64,000 bases of DNA from Deltaproteobacteria bacterium (lineage in GTDB: Bacteria > Bdellovibrionota_B > Oligoflexia > Oligoflexales > Bog-1112): the NCBI GenBank assembly GCA_016186945.1, contig JACPKR010000013.1, forward strand, positions 1 through 64,000, read 5' to 3'. The stretch's first letter is position 1. Each line of letters begins with the position of its first letter. Made by a program: the position numbers and the translations under genes. Under the pieces are notes generated by a model, which did not search any database, had not been told where the DNA came from, and was given only the letters and a program-made list of their open reading frames with translations. Below are positions 51,389 through 60,455 of the stretch, one piece after another.

Positions 51389-52210
51389 CTACTTCCTTCT
51401 CTTAATAATGTACTTATCAGTGCGTTTACTATTCCGTGTCTTATGCCCTTTGGTTGAAACCGCCCATGGAGTGACAGGATGACGTCCTCCTGACGTTTTA
51501 CCTTCGCCACCACCATGTGGATGATCGACCGGGTTCATTGCCACCCCACGAACTGTGGGGCGAATGCCTCTGTGTCGGGACTTCCCCGCTTTTCCTATTT
51601 TCTGGTTGCTGTTATCCGGGTTGCTTACGACCCCGATACTGGCGATGCAGTTACTTGGCACTTTTCTCATCTCGCCTGATGGCATTTTCAGCTGAGTATA
51701 GGGGCCGATGCTTCCAGCGATTTGACAGTAGCTACCAGCTGACCTAGCAATTTGCCCTCCTCGACCAGGCTGCAATTCGACGTTATGCACCATTGTTCCC
51801 ACGGGGATATTTTTCAGAGGAAGAGAATTTCCTAACTTGATATCTGCATTTTCCGCCGCAACAACTTCGTCCCCTTTTTTCAAACCGTCGGGACAAATAA
51901 TGTACTTGCGTTCTCCGTCTTTATACAACAAGCGGGCGATGAAAGCTGTGCGATTGGGATCATACTCGATATACTCAACCTGTGCGCCGATATCTTTCTT
52001 GTTACGTTTGAAATCCACAAGGCGATAGTGTTTCTTCGCGCCCCCACCTTGGTGACGAACGGTTATACGACCAAGATTGTTTCTCCCGCTCTTCCTTCGG
52101 CGAGATTTGGTCAGTGCCTTCAATGGTTCCACACGATCAAGGCCTGAGAAGTCGATCGTTGACATGCCTCGAAGGCCGGGAGATGTTGGTTTGTAGCTTT
52201 TGGTTCCCAT
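51389..52210 (-). CDS. rplB: 50S ribosomal protein L2
   Basis: A 273-residue L2, near the peptidyl transferase centre. [53 protein letters not shown] (with the conserved His) are present. After GRHPVTPW the usual Gly is Ala (PWAVSTKG), a small deviation in an otherwise invariant loop. It follows rplW by 18 bases. Confidence 0.97.
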   Translation of the reverse strand: MGTKSYKPTSPGLRGMSTIDFSGLDRVEPLKALTKSRRRKSGRNNLGRITVRHQGGGAKKHYRLVDFKRNKKDIGAQVEYIEYDPNRTAFIARLLYKDGERKYIICPDGLKKGDEVVAAENADIKLGNSLPLKNIPVGTMVHNVELQPGRGGQIARSAGSYCQIAGSIGPYTQLKMPSGEMRKVPSNCIASIGVVSNPDNSNQKIGKAGKSRHRGIRPTVRGVAMNPVDHPHGGGEGKTSGGRHPVTPWAVSTKGHKTRNSKRTDKYIIKRRK

Positions 52211-52228
52211 TGTGAGTTCTCTTACCTT

Positions 52229-52522
52229 TTATCTATCTTCGAAAACTTTAATCTTCTGCCCGCTTTTCAACGTCACGATTGCTTTTTTCTTGGAAGGGAG
52301 TTGACTTACAACCATTCCCCGCCTGCGAGACTTTCCTCGCGTAACCATTGTGTTAATGGATACGACGTTCACCTCGAAGATTTTCTCAACTGCCTTTTTA
52401 ACATCGATTTTCGATGCCTTATCATGTATGAGAAAAGTGTATTTCCTTCCTTCTTCTCTCTCACGTGCCGTCATACTCTTTTCAGAAAGCACTGGTTTGA
52501 CTAATACGCTGTATGGGTTCAT
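52229..52522 (-). CDS. rplW: 50S ribosomal protein L23
   Basis: A 97-residue L23 with LVKPVLSEKSMTAREREEGR, the KIDVKKAVEKIFEVNVVSIN region and KKAIVTLKSGQKI. It lies at the tunnel exit and binds trigger factor and SRP. Its ATG overlaps the rplD stop by four bases. Confidence 0.96.
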   Translation of the reverse strand: MNPYSVLVKPVLSEKSMTAREREEGRKYTFLIHDKASKIDVKKAVEKIFEVNVVSINTMVTRGKSRRRGMVVSQLPSKKKAIVTLKSGQKIKVFEDR

Positions 52523-53151
52523 GCGGATTTCCTCATCAATCGTTCTGCAAGAATTTGCAGTGCTTTTTCGCTCAGAATCAGCGTCTCAAAACGGAGAACG
52601 TCTTCTGCATTGACCGTTTGAGGAGAAATTAGGTCTAGACCCTTAATGTTTCGCGCTGACTTGAATAGAAAGTCTCCTTTGCCATCATCGGACAGCAGCA
52701 CTTTCTCTGGTGCTTCCAGAGAGCGCATGATTGTAAGTACGTTTTTTGTCTTGTAGGAGTCGATCCTAAAGTCGTCGACGATTATGAATTTCTTGTTTCG
52801 CACTTTGTCACTCAAGGCAATTTTCAGTGCGAGTGTTTTTACTTTCTTGCTTGTCCGCTCTGTATAACGTCGGGGTTGAGGACCGTGCAGAGTAGCTCCT
52901 CCGGGCATCAATGGAGAGCGGTTGGAGCCTTGCCGAGCATTACCGGTACCTTTTTGCTTGAAAGGCTTTTTACCACCACCGGAGACCATAGAGCGGGTTT
53001 TTGTCGCGTGAGTCCCTTGGCGTCGATTGGCTCGGTATGCTTTTACTACCGAGTGCAGGACAGGCTCGTTCATTTCGACACCGAACACTTCTTCGGGAAG
53101 TTCAAGTGTCTTAACTTGATTTCCTTTATGATCAAGGACGTTCCAGTTCAT
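52519..53151 (-). CDS. rplD: 50S ribosomal protein L4
   Basis: A 210-residue L4. RQGTHATKTRSMVSGGGKKP, the tunnel loop FKQKGTGNARQGSNRSPLM, and HGPQPRRYTERTSKKVKTLA are typical. I placed the start at the ATG at 53151, eight bases after GAGGA; the GTG at 53166 and ATG at 53160 upstream have no spacing for a ribosome binding site. In E. coli L4 represses this operon; no such leader site is identified here. Confidence 0.95.
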   Translation of the reverse strand: MNWNVLDHKGNQVKTLELPEEVFGVEMNEPVLHSVVKAYRANRRQGTHATKTRSMVSGGGKKPFKQKGTGNARQGSNRSPLMPGGATLHGPQPRRYTERTSKKVKTLALKIALSDKVRNKKFIIVDDFRIDSYKTKNVLTIMRSLEAPEKVLLSDDGKGDFLFKSARNIKGLDLISPQTVNAEDVLRFETLILSEKALQILAERLMRKSA

Positions 53152-53162
53152 AGGTGTCATCC

Positions 53163-53822
53163 TCACTTACTTGCCTTAGCTTTGGTTTCTGTAGAGCGGA
53201 CTTCGAGAAGTCCTTCTCTGTGCCCTGGCACGGAACCATGCAAAGCGATTATGTTGTTTTCGAGATCGATATCGACGACTTTCAGATTTCGGACTGTACG
53301 AGCATCAACGCCCAAATGTCCTGGCATTTTCTTATTTTTGTAAACTTTACCAGGGGTGGCTCGTTGTCCGATGGATCCTGTTCGGCGATGGTACATGGAA
53401 CCGTGGCTCATGTTACCGATCTTCTTATGCCATCTTTTGATAGCGCCTTGGAACCCGCGTCCTTTTGTAATCCCGGTCACATCGACGAAGCCCACATCCT
53501 TCAGCATTTCTGCCGTTAGTGTCTGGCCCAATTCGGGAGCGGTTCCATCAAGAGCGCGAAACTCTCTAAACTTGGAGTAGTTCTCAGTAACCCCAATTTT
53601 TCGTAGCCGTCCGATTTCTGGTTTATTTAAATTCTTCTCGGCCTTTGCAACGTAGCCGATCTGGTATCCGAGGTAACCGTCTTTTTCAACAGTCAGGAGT
53701 TTTGTTACTTTTTGATCGGGAATCTGCAAGAGTGTGACTGGAATGACATTGCCTTCGGCGTCGACCATACGAGTCATGCCAACCTTCTTAGCTATAAGTC
53801 CCTTCTCTCGAATTTTTGCCAT
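53163..53822 (-). CDS. rplC: 50S ribosomal protein L3
   Basis: A 219-residue L3: LIAKKVGMTRMVDAEGN at the N-terminus, DVTGITKGRGFQGAIKRW and MYHRRTGSIGQRATPGKVYK in the core. It stands 47 bases after rpsJ. The conserved Gln modified in E. coli lies in the GSIGQRATPG region; a Gln is present. Confidence 0.97.
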   Translation of the reverse strand: MAKIREKGLIAKKVGMTRMVDAEGNVIPVTLLQIPDQKVTKLLTVEKDGYLGYQIGYVAKAEKNLNKPEIGRLRKIGVTENYSKFREFRALDGTAPELGQTLTAEMLKDVGFVDVTGITKGRGFQGAIKRWHKKIGNMSHGSMYHRRTGSIGQRATPGKVYKNKKMPGHLGVDARTVRNLKVVDIDLENNIIALHGSVPGHREGLLEVRSTETKAKASK

Positions 53823-53869
53823 TAGTAAGTCCGTTTTTCTAAATTGTCATTTAATACAACAACTTATTG

Positions 53870-54184
53870 TCAATAAAGTTTAATTTCAACATCAACACCG
53901 GATGCCAGATCAAGCTTCATAAGAGCATCAATGGTTTGCTGTTTCGCATCGAGGATATCGATGAGTCGTTTGTGGGTACGAACCTCAAATTGGTCTCGCG
54001 ACTTTTTATCGACGTGTGGGCTGCGCAAAACAGTATACCGATTAATTTCCGTGGGAAGGGGGATTGGGCCGGCGATGCGCGCGCCTGTCCTTCGAGCGCG
54101 TTCTGCAATCTCAGCGGTGGATTGGTCAATCAAGCGATGGTCGTAACCTCTGAGCTTGATTCTGATCTTTTGATTATCCATCAT
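53870..54184 (-). CDS. rpsJ: 30S ribosomal protein S10
   Basis: The 104-residue S10/Nus[19 protein letters not shown], then [20 protein letters not shown] and [16 protein letters not shown]-like (here [19 protein letters not shown]). I chose the ATG at 54184 with AGGA seven bases upstream; the longer frame from 54208 has none. As in most bacteria it heads the operon, but tuf is not just upstream: the gene before it is a divergent lipoprotein. Confidence 0.97.
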   Translation of the reverse strand: MMDNQKIRIKLRGYDHRLIDQSTAEIAERARRTGARIAGPIPLPTEINRYTVLRSPHVDKKSRDQFEVRTHKRLIDILDAKQQTIDALMKLDLASGVDVEIKLY

Positions 54185-54218
54185 GGCGCTTTCCTGTTTC
54201 GCAGTCAATATTCACAGA

Positions 54219-54243
54219 GTCTCGCCCCCCTTTGGGGTAAGAC
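54219..54243 (-). promoter_or_regulatory. hairpin in the rpsJ leader
   Basis: On the minus strand GTCTTACCCC pairs with GGGGGGCGAGAC around AAA. It lies about 35 bases upstream of the rpsJ start within the predicted leader RNA. It may be an attenuator or a protein-binding site for autoregulation, but nothing identifies which. Confidence 0.4.
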
Positions 54244-54364
54244 TTAGTTTGCTCATTTTTTGTTGAAAAGAAGATAGGTAAGCAAGCTTCCAATGGCGCA
54301 GCATTAACGGCATTGGCGTGCCTTTTTTTAATGGCATGCATACCCTACCTCGATGAGTGGGGAG

Positions 54365-54393
54365 ATTTAAATTGAATCTCGGTACTTCGTCAA
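54365..54393 (-). promoter_or_regulatory. promoter of the S10-spc-alpha operon
   Basis: On the minus strand TTGACG (54388-54393) and TTAAAT (54365-54370) are separated by 17 bases. Transcription would start near 54358, giving a leader of about 170 bases. The 276-base gap between rpsJ and the divergent SH3b gene must hold both promoters; the plus-strand promoter is not obvious. Confidence 0.6.
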
Positions 54394-54460
54394 CTATATT
54401 TTTCTTTAGAAACACCGCGTAAGCTGCTTAATGAGAACGGCAGAGAAAAAGGGGACTAGC

Positions 54461-54904
54461 ATGGCGGAAATTCGATTAAGCCGCGGGATTTTTATCCTCG
54501 CTCATTTGGGCCTTTTGGCCATAGGAGCTTGCTCGCAAAAAGAGGCAACTGTCACGGACATTTTAGAGGTAGAAGAGCAGGAGAATGGGCCTACCTTTGA
54601 AGACGTTCTTGGGGATGAGGCACTGGATTTGAATGAAGACCTGTGGAAAGAGGAAGAAAGCTTGGAGAAGGCGGCTCTACTCGCATCGCAAGCAGTCTTG
54701 GAAGTGTCAGAAGGCGGGGGTCAGCGTTTTAGGGTCGCCGCTTCAAGCCTAAACGTACGTAAAGGACCCGGTTTGAAATTTCCAACTGTTGATAAGATGG
54801 AAGAGGGCACCGTCGTTGATGTCTCTCGGATCCAAGAGGAGTGGGCTAGGGTGGGCGAAGGAAAGTGGGTTGCCATGAGGTTTCTTAATCTTATCGCTCC
54901 CTAG
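54461..54904 (+). CDS. SH3b-domain lipoprotein
   Basis: The 147-residue product starts at the ATG at 54461 after AGGGG. A signal peptide ends in lipobox IGACSQ (Cys24). An acidic linker (EEEQENGPTFEDVLGD and more) precedes a C-terminal bacterial SH3 domain, RFRVAASSLNVRKGPGLKFPTVDKM-type, with W at EEWARVG and KWVAMRFL. Such domains often bind peptidoglycan stems. It is the first gene on the plus strand beyond the ribosomal block and may belong with the envelope cluster. Confidence 0.8.
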   Translation: MAEIRLSRGIFILAHLGLLAIGACSQKEATVTDILEVEEQENGPTFEDVLGDEALDLNEDLWKEEESLEKAALLASQAVLEVSEGGGQRFRVAASSLNVRKGPGLKFPTVDKMEEGTVVDVSRIQEEWARVGEGKWVAMRFLNLIAP

Positions 54905-54947
54905 TCCAAGGTTGATGCAAAGTCATGGTGACTTGTACGAGACGATA

Positions 54948-54992
54948 TTGTGAGACTGGATTGCTTCGTCGGGCTTCGCTTCTCGCAATGAC
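54948..54992. repeat. dispersed GATTGCTTCG...CGCAATGACA repeat
   Basis: The sequence TGAGACTGGATTGCTTCGTC continues as GGGCTTCGCTTCTCGCAATGAC; ATTGC and GCAAT arms close a hairpin with a nested TTCG element. Repeats of this type (GATTGCTTCG...CTCGCAATGAC) are scattered in many bacterial genomes and are usually intergenic. Here it lies between the SH3b lipoprotein and the first sulfatase-fold gene. Confidence 0.6.
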
Positions 54993-55016
54993 AACGCGGA
55001 AAGATCAAGCATAGCA

Positions 55017-57044
55017 ATGGTACAAGATTCTCCCGGTAAAATCGCAGCATGGGCTCTTTTGCTGACTTTGAGTGTAAGTGTTGCTCAACTGGCCTTTTCT
55101 GGTGGTGGTAATTTTTTTGGGGTGGACAGCAGCGTTCTGGTAGCGGAAATCCTCCGTCTCTACCCTCTCGTTGCTGCAGAGGAGGCTTTCAAGCTGTTAG
55201 CGATTGTTTTTGTTCTTTTTTTCGTCCTTGTGGGCGCTACACTTTTCGCGTCCCGCAACTTGATGGGAAGGTCATTGTTTTTTAGTCTCGCGGTTCTTGC
55301 TTACCTTTTTTCCCTTGCTGGGTCGGTGCTGAGGTACCCTGCTCTCTACGTTGAGTTTCTTGATGAGGGGTTCCAGGAAAAACTATTCCATGCTTCTCGA
55401 TTCTTAAGTCCGAACATACTAGATTTTCTTGCTTCTCTGCTTATAGGAGGGCTGGCCTTATACCTCGTGTCACGACTGAAGCGAAGAAAGCTGGTGTTTA
55501 GTGGCGTAGGCATTGTAATTGCTATCCTTCTATTTTCGAGCGCGTACGGCTTCATCATGAGACGGAGCAGCGCCAGTGCAAGCACGGAAGCAAGCCCTAA
55601 TGTCCTTATCATAGGTATTGATTCTCTGCGTACTGATCGCGTCCTTTTTCAAATCATGCCCGAGTTGTTCTCTCTCAAAATGGACCCTCTTACTGTAGTG
55701 GGAGAGGATCATATTGTTGGTGTACCGCGCACATTTCCTTCATGGGTCGAGCTAGTGCAAGGGCGGTATGCTTCACAGACGGGTGTTCGCCATATGTTCC
55801 CGGACTTGGTGAGGCAGAGGGCTTTCTATCCGGGTCTAGTGAGTGAGTTGAGCAGTCTTGGTTACCGTACCTCTGTTGTCTCAGATTTTGCGGGTGATAT
55901 ATTTCCTCGCTTCAAGGCGGGGTTTCAGGACATTGACGCTCCGAATTTTGACCTACGGACTCTCATAAAAAAGAGTGTTGATGAGGCCTTCCCTCTTTTT
56001 CTTCCTTTCGTGGCGAACCGATTGACGGCCCCTCTGTTTACGCACTTTCTCGAAAATCCGAGTTTCAGCGACCCGGACTTGCTTGTTGACAAGGCGATAG
56101 CTCGTTTGAAGGCTGACGGCCCCTTTTTCCTGAGTGTCTTTTTCTCGACTGCTCATTTTCCCTACGCAGCTCCCTGGCCGTGGTATTCGGCATACAGTCT
56201 AGATACTTACAGCGGGCCCTACTTTTTCAAGAAGGACCCCGATCTGGGCGCGAGTCAACTCAGCGAGGGTGACATTGAGCAAATTCGCTCCCTTTACTCC
56301 GGTTCCCTCTCTGCGGTCGATCAGTCGCTGGGACGACTGTTTAGTTTCCTGAAAAGTTCCGGAGTGTGGGAGCATACGATCGTCGTTGTTACGGCGGATC
56401 ATGGGGAGGATCTGTTTGAATTCGACAACATCCAGGGTCATGGGGACCACTTGCGGGGTGAAAATGTGTTGAAGGTTCCCCTTCTTATAAAGTTGACAGA
56501 CAAGTTAAAGCCCGCACAAAAACGGCTTAGCTTCACAAGCAGGGTGATTGATGTGGCGCCAACTCTTCTTGGCTTCTTCAAACGCGCTCTGCCGACGGCT
56601 CAGGGAACTGACCTTGGCCCATGGATATTGGGAGAAAAGGTAGGGGTTCCTGCTCAATCTGCCTATTCGGAAACGGGCATTTGGTTTACTCGCAATGGCG
56701 GGGCTTTCTTCCAAAGAGAGCGGCTGGACTACCCTAACCTTTCAGGTCTTTTAAATGTGGATCCAGGGCGTTCCGGTTCTATCGTCATGAGTCCGGACTA
56801 TGAAAAATTGATAATTGCGGCGAAACATAGGAGTTTGACAAAGGCACGTTATAAAATGATCTACACGCCGACGGCTAAAGGAGCTTTTTTCAGGCTTTAT
56901 GATCGCGAGTTGGATCCCCAGAATCGGAAGGATTTGGCGGATGAGCTGCCGGACGTCTTCGCCTCGATGAAGGGGGAGCTAATGGAACTTATCCTCAGCA
57001 TGGATCGAGTCTCATTCGTGGAAGACTATGTGGTGCCTTTATGA
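55017..57044 (+). CDS. membrane sulfatase-fold enzyme 1
   Basis: A 675-residue protein of the alkaline phosphatase/sulfatase superfamily. Five predicted membrane segments occupy residues 8-180, then a periplasmic catalytic domain. Metal and active residues: Asp202 in IGIDSLRTD, Thr239 in PRTFPSWVEL aligned with the formylglycine Cys of CSPSR, His380 (STAHFPY), Asp461-His462 (TADHGEDL), His475 and His478. The C-terminal LYDRELDPQNRKDLAD has the DP-x-E/Q-x-x-L sulfatase-like pattern. Thr instead of Cys argues for a phospho- or phosphoglycerol-transferase, as in LtaS and EptA. Substrate unknown. Its stop overlaps the next ATG by four bases. Confidence 0.82.
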   Translation: MVQDSPGKIAAWALLLTLSVSVAQLAFSGGGNFFGVDSSVLVAEILRLYPLVAAEEAFKLLAIVFVLFFVLVGATLFASRNLMGRSLFFSLAVLAYLFSLAGSVLRYPALYVEFLDEGFQEKLFHASRFLSPNILDFLASLLIGGLALYLVSRLKRRKLVFSGVGIVIAILLFSSAYGFIMRRSSASASTEASPNVLIIGIDSLRTDRVLFQIMPELFSLKMDPLTVVGEDHIVGVPRTFPSWVELVQGRYASQTGVRHMFPDLVRQRAFYPGLVSELSSLGYRTSVVSDFAGDIFPRFKAGFQDIDAPNFDLRTLIKKSVDEAFPLFLPFVANRLTAPLFTHFLENPSFSDPDLLVDKAIARLKADGPFFLSVFFSTAHFPYAAPWPWYSAYSLDTYSGPYFFKKDPDLGASQLSEGDIEQIRSLYSGSLSAVDQSLGRLFSFLKSSGVWEHTIVVVTADHGEDLFEFDNIQGHGDHLRGENVLKVPLLIKLTDKLKPAQKRLSFTSRVIDVAPTLLGFFKRALPTAQGTDLGPWILGEKVGVPAQSAYSETGIWFTRNGGAFFQRERLDYPNLSGLLNVDPGRSGSIVMSPDYEKLIIAAKHRSLTKARYKMIYTPTAKGAFFRLYDRELDPQNRKDLADELPDVFASMKGELMELILSMDRVSFVEDYVVPL

Positions 57045-59413
57045 GGTCGCTCGTGCGAAATGTTTCCCTGTTCGTGTCGGCTCTGCTCCTCGTTTTTGCG
57101 CTGACGTACATCCTTCTCGTTTACCCCAATGACAGGCGCATCAGCTTTCCGTCGGAGACTTTGCCTCCCCTGCAACGTTTCAGAACAAAGATCTCATCAC
57201 TTTTCACAGACAAGATCGCTTATGAGTTGACTCTCTCTCTGGAGGCGTACCGTAAGAAGCTTGAGACTTTCGCCAACAGTTATGGCAATCATATAAGTTG
57301 GCACTCGCTACGCTTCCGCCATCCATTGCAACTTTACATTGCGGCAGGTTCCCACCCGCACCTGATCGAAGGTCGGGATGCCATTTTTCTTCCTTCCAAG
57401 GAGATTTTGACGATCCATCCAGCTTTGCAAGGGGACGTCATGGTGGAATTTGCAAGTGTTTCCCCCAAGGCAGATGCCGTCCTTACAGTCGGGCATGGAG
57501 GCAGAGTTCGGGAGTTTAGGCTTCCTAAGGTTCCTGAGCTGGAAGATACGGAGTCCCTTCTTTATAGAGCCGTTACCCGCTATTTGTTCCCGGACAGAAA
57601 ACCTCATACTGGGGTTTGGCAGACTCACAATTTAGAACTAAGTTTGGAAAAGGGAGACAGCCTTAGGTTTTCATGCCAGTCGGACGAGGATTCATGTTTT
57701 CTGGGGGACATCCGCTTCATGTCCCAGACGACAAACAGGCACCCTCAGGGCGTTGTGCTCATACTTCTGGATACCTTTCGTTACGACGCGATAGCCGGCA
57801 AAAATTCGGAGTTTCTTGGGCAGACACAGTCCCACAGCCTCGACTTTGTGAACGCAGTGGGAGCGGGCAACATGACCTCGATCTCTACGAACGCACTTCT
57901 TTCGTGTCAGAAGCCTGCCGATTTAGAAGGCGTTGCTTTTTCCTATGGCATTTCGAATGGTGATCAGGAAAGTTTTTACAAGAAGGGAAGAGCCTCTTTC
58001 CCCGAACTTCTCCGTCGCAACGGGATTAAAACCGCAGCCATTGGAAATATCTCGATCATCTCAGACATACTCGGCATCGGTGTTGACCACGGGTTTGACG
58101 ACCAGTTCGCAATTGAAACGGAAGGCTACGACACCGCGCAAATCACACGAGCGGCCCAACACTGGTTGGGGCAAAATGGAGACCAACCCTTTCTCCTCTA
58201 TTTGCATTACAACAGCCCGCATGGTCCCTACCGCGCACCTTTACGGGACGTTTTGGCAACGTTCAACGCTTGGACTTCCCTGTCATCGTTAAGAAACATG
58301 ATGCTCGATCTATATCAAGCGGAAGTCCGATACGTGGATCGATATGTTGAGAAAATATTTGAAACCCTAGACGAGTTAGGTCTTAGAGAACACACGACTG
58401 TGATCATTACATCAGATCATGGAGATCATCACGAAATTCGCTCTTTTTCCGACAATCAGGCAGGTCCTCCGTACGTAGGAAGCACCTTCGATCATGGGGA
58501 AACGCTATACAACGATGAAATCCATGTGCCGTTATTCATAAACACCCCCCAAGATCGGACCCACAGAATCGTTTCAACCTATGTTTCAAGCCTGGATATT
58601 GGACCTACCATATTAGACATGTTTGATATCGTCACCCCCTCGTGGTGTGCGGGAACCTCTCTTATCGCAACGGATGAGGAGGGTTTGAAAGAGCGAGTCG
58701 TGGCGTCTGAAGGTTTTAACCAGAGAGCGATATTTTACGACAGTAAATTTAAGTACATCAAGACTTACGCAAGTTCAAAGCGCAGCCTTGTGACCCCCTC
58801 TGGGTATTGGCGAGAGAGTGCGGAAATTTTTGCAGAGGAGCAGCTTTTCGACATCGAGAAGGACCCCCAAGAACAATTCAACCTCCTGAGAAGTGATCTT
58901 GCGACATTCACCCTCATGAGAGACTTCTTTCATGACTACTACGGGATCACTGAGCAATGGGACTTGCTTGTCGACTCTTTACGGACTGAGCCTGTCGAAA
59001 TTCTTTTTGCGCCAGAAGACAAGCACAAGCTTTTCTGGAACGACAGTTTTTCGGAAAGCCCTGCCGGAGTGGTCTTTAAAGCGGAGGGCGAACAGCGTGT
59101 ACGCATTTCCTTCCGAGAGGCTCCTCAGTCGTTACCTCAAGTGATGGTAGGGGGAAATTCCTTGGAAGTGACTTACACCTCCTACAGGCTGCCGCTCACT
59201 CTGCCTTTTTCTGAACTGCCTTTGGAAAGCGGCTTAAATCTGGACGGGCTTCCTCTCAGTGTGAAGGACGCGGCGTTTTTCGTAAGGGCCTCGAAAGATC
59301 CGCTGAAAGTGAGAAAAATCGTGATTGGCAACCCTCAATTCGAAAGACTCTTTCGTGAATGGGGATATCTCAACGATAATAATGGGGGCTATGTTCACGC
59401 GGAAACAAATTGA
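57041..59413 (+). CDS. membrane sulfatase-fold enzyme 2
   Basis: A 790-residue protein with a single N-terminal membrane anchor (residues 7-28), a 200-residue beta-rich periplasmic domain, the catalytic sulfatase-fold domain and a 180-residue C-terminal beta domain. Catalytic residues: Asp244 (LLDTFRYD), Thr279 in GAGNMTSISTN in place of the sulfatase Cys, His394 in YNSPHGPY, Asp459-His460 (TSDHGDHH), His485 (TFDHGETL) and His495. LFDIEKDPQEQFNLLRSD is a sulfatase-type C-terminal motif. It overlaps enzyme 1 by four bases. Both lack the Cys/Ser-x-Pro-x-Arg formylglycine signature. Confidence 0.82.
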   Translation: MRSLVRNVSLFVSALLLVFALTYILLVYPNDRRISFPSETLPPLQRFRTKISSLFTDKIAYELTLSLEAYRKKLETFANSYGNHISWHSLRFRHPLQLYIAAGSHPHLIEGRDAIFLPSKEILTIHPALQGDVMVEFASVSPKADAVLTVGHGGRVREFRLPKVPELEDTESLLYRAVTRYLFPDRKPHTGVWQTHNLELSLEKGDSLRFSCQSDEDSCFLGDIRFMSQTTNRHPQGVVLILLDTFRYDAIAGKNSEFLGQTQSHSLDFVNAVGAGNMTSISTNALLSCQKPADLEGVAFSYGISNGDQESFYKKGRASFPELLRRNGIKTAAIGNISIISDILGIGVDHGFDDQFAIETEGYDTAQITRAAQHWLGQNGDQPFLLYLHYNSPHGPYRAPLRDVLATFNAWTSLSSLRNMMLDLYQAEVRYVDRYVEKIFETLDELGLREHTTVIITSDHGDHHEIRSFSDNQAGPPYVGSTFDHGETLYNDEIHVPLFINTPQDRTHRIVSTYVSSLDIGPTILDMFDIVTPSWCAGTSLIATDEEGLKERVVASEGFNQRAIFYDSKFKYIKTYASSKRSLVTPSGYWRESAEIFAEEQLFDIEKDPQEQFNLLRSDLATFTLMRDFFHDYYGITEQWDLLVDSLRTEPVEILFAPEDKHKLFWNDSFSESPAGVVFKAEGEQRVRISFREAPQSLPQVMVGGNSLEVTYTSYRLPLTLPFSELPLESGLNLDGLPLSVKDAAFFVRASKDPLKVRKIVIGNPQFERLFREWGYLNDNNGGYVHAETN

Positions 59414-60455
59414 TAGCCAAGCATTTGCTTGGAGGAACCAGCTGCGCAGTTTCCTCCAAACCACATCCTTGCCAGTTCTCGCTCTAATTGCTTTGTCCAT
59501 GCCGACCCTCGTCTTTGGAAAATTCTATTTTCTGACAAATGAATGCCAACTCCCGTCGGATCCGGTGGATGAAAAGGGTAGCTTGTCACGTTCCTTTTTT
59601 CTATGTGCCAATGGTCTTGCGAACTTAGACGGGATGTACATCACGAATAAGAGATTTGCTTCCTTAAGCCGTTACAAAATCAAGACATCATTTCACTATG
59701 GGCTAAAGCACACCCTTTTCTACCAGGGTTACATGGAGCAGATGGGGGGCACAGGGGACGAGTTGCCGTTTCAGAGAGAGTCAAGAAGTGAGCTTGCCAT
59801 CTACCAATACGGCACGCCGGGTAGTGATAGGGTTCTTTTCCGTGTCGGTCATGGTCTTTTGCCATTTGGGATCAACCGAACGCCGCTTGTGGGCCTCAAC
59901 CAGCTTTTTGACCCCCGTTTCTTCTGGGGTTCTCCTCTTCCTCATGTTGGACTCACGCTGGACAACTTGAAAAACTTGACTTTTGAAGTTGCCGCTGGCT
60001 TGGAAAAAGAGATCGATGGAGACGAGAGTAAAGACTACAGTTTTTCGTCGCGAGTCATGTACGACTTCTCGGTTCTAAACGGGACCCGTGCCGTTCTTTC
60101 TTTCCTGGGCCAAAAGTCAGGTCCTCGCAAAATGGGAATCGGTCTGCTCAATTTTGCGCCCAACCGTAGTCTTTTTCACCTTGAGTGGGCACGATACCGC
60201 AGCGCACCTTCTGGAGAAGAAGAGCCGGACCGACGGCTCCTTCGCATCGCTTACCAGGATCCTCCTCGCGCGAAGGCACAGACCTATGTTTTGTACGATG
60301 ACGTCAATTTTCAACACCGACTGCTAGTGGTCGGCTCAAAACTTAGTTTTAACACCCAGTTTAACACAAACCTTGCTATCGCTTACAAAAAGGATGAAAC
60401 TGGAATGAAAAGACATCGTTGGTATTTTAGTGGCGGTCTTGGATTTCAATTATGA
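59391..60455 (+). CDS. predicted outer-membrane protein of the envelope cluster
   Basis: A 354-residue (from the ATG at 59391) exported protein. The signal peptide core is LPVLALIALSMPTLVFG, preceded by about 29 residues partly encoded by a family A fragment. The rest alternates strands and turns (VLFRVGHGLLPFGINRTPLV, LSFNTQFNTNLAIAYKKDE) and ends in FQL, suggesting a porin-like barrel. The start is uncertain: the insertion seems to have disturbed the leader. The 3' end overlaps the next gene by four bases and its 5' end overlaps the preceding one by 23. Confidence 0.6.
   Translation: MFTRKQIDSQAFAWRNQLRSFLQTTSLPVLALIALSMPTLVFGKFYFLTNECQLPSDPVDEKGSLSRSFFLCANGLANLDGMYITNKRFASLSRYKIKTSFHYGLKHTLFYQGYMEQMGGTGDELPFQRESRSELAIYQYGTPGSDRVLFRVGHGLLPFGINRTPLVGLNQLFDPRFFWGSPLPHVGLTLDNLKNLTFEVAAGLEKEIDGDESKDYSFSSRVMYDFSVLNGTRAVLSFLGQKSGPRKMGIGLLNFAPNRSLFHLEWARYRSAPSGEEEPDRRLLRIAYQDPPRAKAQTYVLYDDVNFQHRLLVVGSKLSFNTQFNTNLAIAYKKDETGMKRHRWYFSGGLGFQL
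59426..59475 (+). repeat. family A fragment, copy A7
   Basis: A fragment with GCTTGGAGGAACC, the CAGCTGCGCAG loop, TTTCCTCCAAACCAC and CCTTGCC. It lies in frame inside the leader of the predicted outer-membrane protein, just 3' of the stop of sulfatase-fold enzyme 2. Confidence 0.75.

Noticed and set aside
55717-55766. possible formylglycine sulfatase signature in sulfatase-fold enzyme 1
   Set aside because: The place of Cys/Ser in C/S-x-P-S-R is Thr and the final Arg is Trp, so a sulfatase assignment is not supported.
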